In this document: in pieces, positions 1 to 9,100 of the stretch
How the letters are laid out: every line of letters begins with the position of its first letter
Position numbering within the stretch: the first letter of the stretch is position 1
Assembly (NCBI GenBank): GCA_009936765.1
Contig: JAACDL010000168.1
Coordinates: 1-11,508, forward strand
Length of the DNA stretch: 11,508 bases
From: Methanobacteriota archaeon
GTDB lineage: Archaea; Thermoplasmatota; Poseidoniia; Poseidoniales; Poseidoniaceae
Direction: 5' to 3'
The notes under the pieces: model-generated
Databases searched by the model: none
Seen by the model: only the letters and a program-made list of their open reading frames with translations
What the model was told of the DNA's origin: nothing
Made by a program: the position numbers and the translations under genes

Positions 1-110
1 GCATCTTGTGGGTCTTCTCCACAGAGATTCTCCATTTCGTTAGACCATCCGTCACCATCCATGTCGTCATCATAGACGTCAGGGATTCCATCACCATCAG
101 AATCTAGCAA
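1..110 (-). repeat. TSP3-like unit 4, cut by the window edge
   Basis: Residues 3503 onward read LLDSDGDGIPDVYDDDMDGD followed by GWSNEMENLCGEDPQD. Cys3532 would be the first cysteine of another C-x19-C unit, so the second half should lie just beyond the left edge, and the alternating module array probably continues. Confidence 0.82.
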
Positions 111-3100
111 TACGCCCAGAGTAATCTGGAATGTACCACTCTGTCCTGAGTTTGTGTTGTTAGCCCAGATAGTGTATACAGTTGCACCACTGAGTTCAGT
201 AGGTGTACCAGTGATTGTTCCTGTGTCACTTGTTGAGCGACCAGGCATTGTTCCATCGAACTCTAGTCCAAGAGGTAATGCCGGTGAAATCTCCCAAGTA
301 TCAATATCTCCACCAGCGGTAATTGGAACTAGAGGATTCATTGCGCTGTCATTTGCCAATTCTACGTTATTACTCATGTAAATGACGATAATTGCTCTGT
401 CATCACTTGTATCAAGTAGGTCACAGATCTTATCTTGGTCAATATCGCTAGGATAATCAGAATCATCCATTTCATCGGTTTGACAATCTGTTTCATCACT
501 GTTAGACCATCCATCACCATCAATATCAACATCGTTGATATCCGGTATGCTGTCTAAATCAGTATCTAGAAGAACCGAAATTGTAACTGTTGAAATACCG
601 TAATCTTCAACTCCGGTTGCATTGATTGTGTAAACCGTACTCTCAGTCAGAGTGTTTGGTGTACCGTAAATTGTACCGTTACTAGTTCCGAAGAATATGC
701 CACTAGGTAGTGTTGGTTCGATAGTCCATGAGATAACTGCAGCTCCAGAGGTAGATGGGTACAAAGCCATCATTGGCGAGTATTGTGCCAATTCTGCATT
801 ATTGTATGGATAATTGATGAAAACACCAGTTCCATTGATTGTTATCTCAAGAACTGCAGTTCCAGTTCCACCACTATTGTTAGCATAGATGGTGTAGTCT
901 GTTGCAGGTGAGTCCACGAATGGAATTCCTATGATTGCACCGTCTCCTCTCAAACTCAGGCCAGTAGGTAGCGTAGGAGAGATCTCCCAAGAAGAAGGTA
1001 CTCCGCCAGTACTGGTTGGTACTACAGGTGTAATTGGTACATCCTTGAAGAATTCATACTCGGAATCAGCGTATGAAAACACAGGTGCAGGTTCGTCAAT
1101 GGTAATTGTAAACGGAACACCTGCACTACATACATTCCAACTATTACATGACTTCACCTTGAAGACTGCAGTACTTTGGTTCGCAGTAGGTGTGCCAATA
1201 ATGTGTCCTGTACTGTTCACTTGTAATCCGGCAGGTAGAGGCGGATATGTGGTAAAGTGGTGCAGGTTTGCTAGATTAGTAATTCCAGTTGGGGTAATTG
1301 GTGTGATTGCAGTACCTCTAGTGTAACTCTGTGTAGTATCTGCAGGGTTGTATGAAACAACAGGTAATGCAGGACTTATTCCGAATGTCACCTCGAATGA
1401 TTGGCTTCTATTCCATGCGTATTGTGATGCACCATAATTTACAGTAATCGTATATGTTTCATTTGTAATGTCTGTACAACCAAGAGTAGGAGTTCCAGAT
1501 ATTACTCCATTAGAAGTAGTGAATGACAGTCCACAAGGAAGGGCTGCATTGTTAATATTCCCTGCACTATCATTTAACTGATAAGTTGCAATATTGTCCA
1601 TATTATACCCTATAGTCTCAAAAGTTTTACTTGCACCTTCTGATGGGCTGTTATAGTTTATCTCGTGGTCGAAATCTCCCCAGAATCTGTAGAGTCTAAT
1701 GCCGTTCGCCGGTTTTAACCGCTCCTGGCCAGAATCCAAAGTATCGACTCCAGCGCATCCATTCACGAAGCTGCCACATTGACTCAGCAATGATGCAGAT
1801 CTAGACAGGAATGTAGCATGATGGTAGCCTGTGAAGTAAATGGAACCCGAGTTGTCGAGTCCAAAGTCGGTAGTATATTGCGTGTTACCGCCACCATTTG
1901 AAGAAACAACATCATATGCTTTGTTTAGGTTCTGGTCAAATCCAGAAGATCTCAGGTGGTGTGAACTCGTGGTTGCAATCGGTACCAAAACATGAGCAAT
2001 ATCATCAGAATCAACCGCCGAATAGGGGGTACTACTTCTCCAGTTATCTTGGCCATTACTACCTGGATGATATCCGGTTAGTCTCTCAAGTGAAATAACA
2101 TCACTGGTTGTGTGATTCATAGTTGCTACGTATGCGGTGCGATTGTATGAATCAAGACTATATCCACTTACAGAACTTCCAGCAATTTCAAGTTGTGTAG
2201 TGTAAGAAGAGGCACTAGTGTATGCGAAGAATAGAGTATCGTCGCTAAACTTGTTCATTGTAAAGTATTGAGACTCACCAATTAAACTCGACGAGCCACC
2301 AGTTCCGCGCAACGTTGTTGCGTTTTCTGCCCAAACCCAATTTCCGGAGGAGTCTGCATGTGCAATCCAAGATCCTTCATCTCCGGCTGCTCCAACTGAA
2401 GAAGACCCGAAGTCATAATCCCAAGCGTTATTTGGCATTTTTCCTGCAGCAGTCACAGAACCATCATGATGTAAAACAACACTAGGGTAACTAGCATGTT
2501 GACAATTAGTTGGGTCAGATGTACCAACTTCTGTCCATTGTACTTGCCCATTTGTGTTGACTTTCGCAACCCAAGGCTGCAAATGACCTAGACAAGTTCC
2601 AAATGGTCCAACTTGCATTCCACCAAACTTCAAATCATCACTGGCAGTATTTCCCCTGGCGACTATTGCAACATCGCCAGTTGACTTATCTAAGTCCATT
2701 GCTGAAGAAGAATCTTGGGCATCGGTGGATAATGTTGCTGAATCAGTCGAGGTTCCTGTAGATTCAGTATTGATTGCCCACTGTAGGTTTCCGTAGTAAT
2801 CCCACTTTGCAAGAATAACAGTCGTTTTCCCGTTATTGTCAATCGTCACTCCATCGAAATTGAATTCAACAGGGTCACTACTTGTAGCAGTTGCTTGGAA
2901 TGATGCGTAAATGTTACCATTGTCGTCGACATCAACATCTGCAATGAAGAATCCATTACCCCTGATGCTCTTGGCCCAAATGTAATCTCCAGTAGGCTCT
3001 CTCATGCTCAAAACAATATCATCCGAGTCATGATTTCCGCCTGCAGCAATGCCATCTATCGTGATGCTACTGGTTGATTGATATCTCTCTAAAGAAACGA

Positions 3101-6100
3101 TTTCACCATTACTTGCGAAGGCTGTTGCACTGTACTTTGTGTTGGAATACCCATTTGTGAACAAGTTTTGATAACCGGTGTATAATGGGTTTTCCATAGT
3201 AGATTTAATTGTAATGATATCACTCCATGCTTCAACACCAGAAGTGGTTGAAATGGTGTAATTTGAGCCAGTGAAATCACTGGTTGTAACACGACCACTA
3301 ATCTCTCCAGTTGTCGCATTAAGGGTCAAACCGGCTGGTAGTGACGGGCTTATTGCAACACCAGTTGGCATCATTGCTGGATATTCAGGTGTGTATGAGA
3401 TATCCATTTCCATCTCAAAGAATAGATTATCAAGACCATAATCTAAGGTGGCAACTTCAAGCATGTCACATGTGCCATCATTATCGTGATCAGCCGGATA
3501 TTTAGCTGAGTCCCTTGATTCATCGCTTGCAGAACCGTAGTGGAAGAGTTTGTTATACTGGTACTGACTACTATATGGAGACCAAATTATCCAAGGGTCA
3601 TCTCCGTTTGAAATCTCAATTTCAAGTGATTGATGAGTGTTAACCCAATAACTTGTATATGAGTTTTGTTTGATCAAAGTAGTTGACTGAGCGTTTGAGG
3701 TAGAGGATAACGTGGTGTAATACAGAGATTTGTTGGTATCGTCAACCCATGCAATGTTAACATTGTCATTAGAATCGAGTTTTAGGCTAACTCCGTGATT
3801 TCCAGATGGTGTATAATCTGTGAATCTATTGACCCAATTTTGCCAAGCGTTGTCATAATAATCGTACGATACATAAGATGTTGAATCGGTTGTAGATGCT
3901 CCTTTCATAAAGGCCACATGCGGCTGGTTAGAAGAATCAACAGTGAAAGAAGATCTTCCTGGTCCTACATCACCCAATGAACCTGGGAAGGAATCCAATC
4001 CTGAATTCCAAGATTCACTTGATACATCGTAAATCCATGTGTAAATCCTTGTGGCTTGTGTATGGTAAGAAATCAGATGCAAATCTCCATTCGAATCAAC
4101 AGCAATTTGCTTGTTTTTCGAATCACTGACTTGTAATGATACTCCACTAGGGTAATCGATGTAATTGGTTACCCCACCGTCAATATTCACAATACCTGTG
4201 TTGGTGGTTAGGAAGATTGAGCCTTCGTCCGAGATTGCAATTTCGTGGTGCTGGTTAATTTGAACGGGAGTCTGGGGAAACTGATTGAATTGGTAGATTG
4301 TACTGCTAATTGGGCTGGCGCTACTGCTGCCAGCATTATATTCCAAGTACAAAAGTTTCTCATCATTTACTAGGTATACTCCTTGTCCATATGCAGCATG
4401 ATCGAAACCTAACTGGCCACTATCACCTTGCAACTCCCAAAGGGAATTACCGGCCCAACTTCCTCCAACACGCATGAATTCAGAACTACGACCTATGCCT
4501 ACAGTTTGGTATTCCATTCCTTTGTTGTTTTGTAACCACACTATCCCAGTAGGATAATCACTATGGTAAGCATAACTGGAACTGTGCTCAACAATCTTGC
4601 GTTCGTTCCATACTTTGCGTTCACATGCTTGCTCATCAATATCACTCCAACCATCATTGTCATCATCGGTGTCTACGAAGTCGCAAGTTCCATCATTGTC
4701 TATATCAAATGGTACGCTTGTACTCGATTTAGAGTTAGTTAAACAAGCTTGCTCTTTAATATCTGTCCATTGGTCTTGATCATCATCAAAGTCCTCGAAT
4801 AGATCGGTGACACAATTTGATACAATTTCGTCTGGCCGACCGTCTCCGTCAGTGTCCATATGAGCGCACTCATCTAACTCGAAATCATCATTCCCATCCA
4901 GGAATCCATCGTTATCATCATCTGTATCCCACAGATCGATGGTTCCATCATTGTCGTAATCATTAGGAGTCATAATAACTGGAACTGGTCGCAAGTTTAC
5001 ACCCATTTCTCCCGGGCCATCACCAATGTTGCTTGAACTGACGTAGTCGAAGCCCCAATTTGTTTTGGAATTACTGTCTCCCCAGCAGTACACGTGATTA
5101 TTGGTAGTAACAGTACATGTAGACTGCCCCCCTAGAGCGACAATCTTTGATTTTCCAAGGATGTCAATAGGGTTTAATGCAGACATTTCGCCAGGGTTAT
5201 CCCCTATGGAATTACTATTGCCTTGTCCTAGTTGGCCTTTGTTATTATAGCCCCAGCAGTATAGTTGTCTATCATCCGAAATCGAACAAGTGTGCCCTGC
5301 ACTGCCTGCTCCTGGCCCGATTTCCACATCAATCATTGAAACTCCATTGAAGTTTAGAGGCGCCATGGTGTTACTTGTTGAATCAAGTTGGTAATCACTG
5401 CTAGTACCTAAGCCAGTCCTCCCATTACTTCCTTGACCCCAGCATACTATTTCTCCTGCTTCAGGAGTTAACTGTACTGCATCATTCAATTCGGTGGTGG
5501 CACTGACTACCATACACCCATAATTATCACCAATTTCCATATCTTCTGTTAGAATGCCATGCATATCGTAGAAGTTGAAAGGTATGTTCACGTTTTGGGG
5601 TAGTCGGACTTGGTAGAAGTTAGTGTTGTATCCCCAACATTTTGTTGCACCGGATTCGAAAATTGCACAGAAGCCAGAATCATGAGGGTCCTCTTTCATT
5701 CCGATAAGATCTACTACTTTTCCTTCAGACGGGTGTGCTACGATAATGTCAACCGGATTGTTATAATTCGAGCTGTATGAATCTGTTCCAAGAGGTCGCG
5801 CTTTGCCTGTACAGGCAACCTTTCCAGATTCTTTAAGAACACATACAGAAGACAGACCTCCAAGTGCTACTTTCACGTTATCTGTTCCATATGCTGTCAA
5901 AATCACTGGGGCAGATTTAGTTCCTGACGATCCATATTCATTTGTGAATGCCCAATATTCATACTTACCCCAACAGGATATACTTCCATTATCCAAGAGG
6001 GCACATGCATGTCTATAACCTACATCGATTTGAGTAACAGTTCTGTTCTGACCAAAGTAGACTAATGGGTGGTTTTCCCCGTGCCCCATCCTTCCACCTC

Positions 6101-9100
6101 CTGGAAATATACTGGTACTACTAGACGTTCCATATCCTAATTGCCCGTTACTGTTGTCACCCCAACATTTCACAAACCCTTGTCTGGATAATGCACAGGC
6201 ATGTTTCTCGCCCATTTGTAGATCTACAATATCATCAGGAGAACTCGATATTTCATACATTTCCAAGTCATCACCATTTGGATCTTCGACTGGTGCATTG
6301 CTTAGTGCTGTTACCGGATTTGATGAAGTATATCCAACAGTGGTTTCATCTCCCCAGCAAATCACAGTGTGAGCGCCAGATGAGGTTTCGAAAACACCAC
6401 ATGTAGAATCAGTAGAATGCTCGATTACTACCTGCTTAGCAGTTAGCCCAGATGGGACAGAAATAGTTTGAGGCGTGCTGTAACTATCAACAGAAGAAGA
6501 GGACAAACCAAATGATCCAGATTCTTCTATACCCCAGCACTCGATTGTGTTCTCTACATTGGCGCAAGCATGTACTTCTCCCATGGTGATTGAATGTATT
6601 CGGTCACCTGCAGTGCCAATATCAACCCAGGTTCCATCGATTGCAGCACTGGTTGAGTTTCCTAAGAGAGTCGTTCCCCATTGAGTAGTTCCTGTAGAAT
6701 CTGACCAATCTGCTCTCTTACCCCAGCAATACGCTTGAGTGCTGTTGTCAAGGATTGCACAACTTGTATCGTAACCAGCTGACACTGCTTTCACATCGCT
6801 GGTGCCAAAGTCGACGTCGACCTTTACAAGTTCGGATGAATTATCCGCAGTTGTGCTGGAATTGCCCAGCACCATGTTGTTGCTGCCACCGTTGTATCCC
6901 ATACAGAGCAACTCACTTAGGTGGTTAGTAACACAGGTATGCCTTTCACCAGCGACTATTGAGGTCACCTTTCCATTTGTGTTGATGTCCATTCGCTGAG
7001 GCTCGGTTAGTACGCCCCCGCTTTCGATTACGAAACCAGTAAGGATATCGATATTGTCAACAGCGACATAGTCCCCAGGTGCGTCGTTGGCGGTGGAGCC
7101 GTCCTTGATGAATGACCATCTTAGGGTGTGAGTTCCTGTAGCGACATTTGTAGTGTAAGTAGACCAGCCAGTCATTTGTCCTTTGGTAGAGTTGACCTCA
7201 ATTCCGTCAATATAGAAAACTAGTCTATCGTTACAAGAGTTTGCAATAGGACAGGTATCGGTTTTGTAATCAAAGGACACAGAACCACTCTGGAACTGCT
7301 TTGTAATTGAGAATCCAACATCTGAGTTTGATTGGTGAGTGCTGGATTTGAAAGAATTAGAACCAGATGAAGCATCGGTGGTATCCACAAGCCATCTAGA
7401 ACCGAATTGACCGCTAGTTCCTTCTATGGTCCATATTGAAGATGGACTGCCAGTTTCGAAGTCGTCATCGTAACCGGCCGTAGGGTTGGTTACTGCGTAC
7501 TGGCCTGTTTGAGAATCAGCACCATTACCCCAGCATACAACATGTTCATCGTCATAGGCATTGTGCTGATAATGTTCTTGATTTACTAGCGCGCAAACGT
7601 GGTTTGCTCCAACTGCTAAGTCATGGTATGCAACTTCAAGGGATCCAGCCAAAACTCCTCCCCATTGATGACCTAAAGTATCGGTGTTAAGGATAGTTGG
7701 AGGCTCTGATACGGAGGTTGTGTTGATTCCAATTTGACCGTAATTGTTTCTTCCCCAGCACATAATTTGGAGTTCAGCAGATAGAGCACATGCGTGGCTT
7801 TCTCCAGCATCGATGCTGATTGCTGTGAATCCACTTGGCCATGAAACACCAGGTGCAGAACCACCCAGTTTGCCGTAGGTGTTGTCACCCCAGCATTCGA
7901 TTTCGCCTTCGTTAACAATTGCACAAGCGAAGTCCATTCCTTGTGCTAGAACATCAGAATCTCCAGTTGCTGGCAAATCGACATGCGTGTCAAGGGAGTC
8001 ACAATGTCCATCCACATCGAAGTCGACTGGAGTGGATGAAGAAACCATGCGGTCTGTTCCACAAGAAAGCTCTTGCATTCCAGTCCAGCCATCTCCATCA
8101 GCATCCACGTACAAACCTGCGCCTGCAACTGCAGGGTTGGTAACTGCCCATAATTCTCCAGCGCTTACTAGGTGTAGTGAAGTGTAAATGTATCCTGCAG
8201 AGTTGATAATCATTCCAAAGGAATCAGCAGCACCTGGCCATGCAGATATTGCTTGGCCATCCCACTGTCCGTTGTACTTAGAGAACAGAGTTGCTCCAGT
8301 TGTGTTGTGAGTAAGAAGAATCCAAGGCGTTCCATCGCCATCAAATTGCAATACTACCTCGCTGGAGGTATCATTGGATACTAATTCTGTGCTCCATGAA
8401 GATGCAGAAGTACAAGCGCTTGAACAGTGCGAGTAGTAGGTCTTGAATGTTGTATCGTTTGTGTGAGCGATACCAACAGTTCCATCAGGGGCAGAATCGA
8501 TGCTTGTAACCATGTAGGTGTCAGATTGTGATACCTCACGAGATACAAGGTATGAGGAGCCTGCAGAGTCGATACGATAGTACAAGCCATCTTGTGAATC
8601 AGGAATAAAAACTTGGTGACCATCGGTAGTTTCTATGCTAACTGCATCTTGTGCTACCGTGTTTGCCATATTCCAGTTAGAACTTGTTCCACATGAACTG
8701 GAGCAAGTGTACTTTGTGATGCTACTTGTAGCCCCATCCTCTACTTCAACAAAGGATATCACATCGCTTGAATCGATAGATGTTGTAAATCGATCTCCTG
8801 AAATGCCCATTGAACTTTGACTCCATATTCCATTTTCTTTTGTAGTGTATTGGAAATCAGATGATTGTCCCAGGTGGAATATATGTGGAATACCGTTAGA
8901 GTCGACAACAAGGTCAATGTCTGTGATTCCTGAGTCACTGGCCAGGGTTTCAACAGACCACATTCCGTTATCGTATGCAGCGAACTTGAGGTTGCCACTG
9001 CCAGAGTCGTAGTATGCGATTGATGGGCATCCAGTAGTTGGGATTTCAAACATCGAAATCAGGTCACCAGTATCGCTAGAATCTGAATCGAGCCTCTTGT

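Noticed and set aside
931..1326. Plus-strand open frame of 131 codons with hydrophobic stretches
   Set aside because: Antisense to the tandem Ig-like domains; its Val/Gly/Pro-rich composition is what the reverse complement of those repeats gives.
4600..4980. catcatcatc-rich tracts as microsatellite or CRISPR-like repeats
   Set aside because: They encode the Asp-rich ladders of TSP3-like units in frame, with no constant repeat/spacer structure.
7879..8187. Plus-strand open frame of 102 codons
   Set aside because: It lies antisense to strongly patterned RCC1 and TSP3 coding sequence, has no ribosome site and no recognisable protein features.
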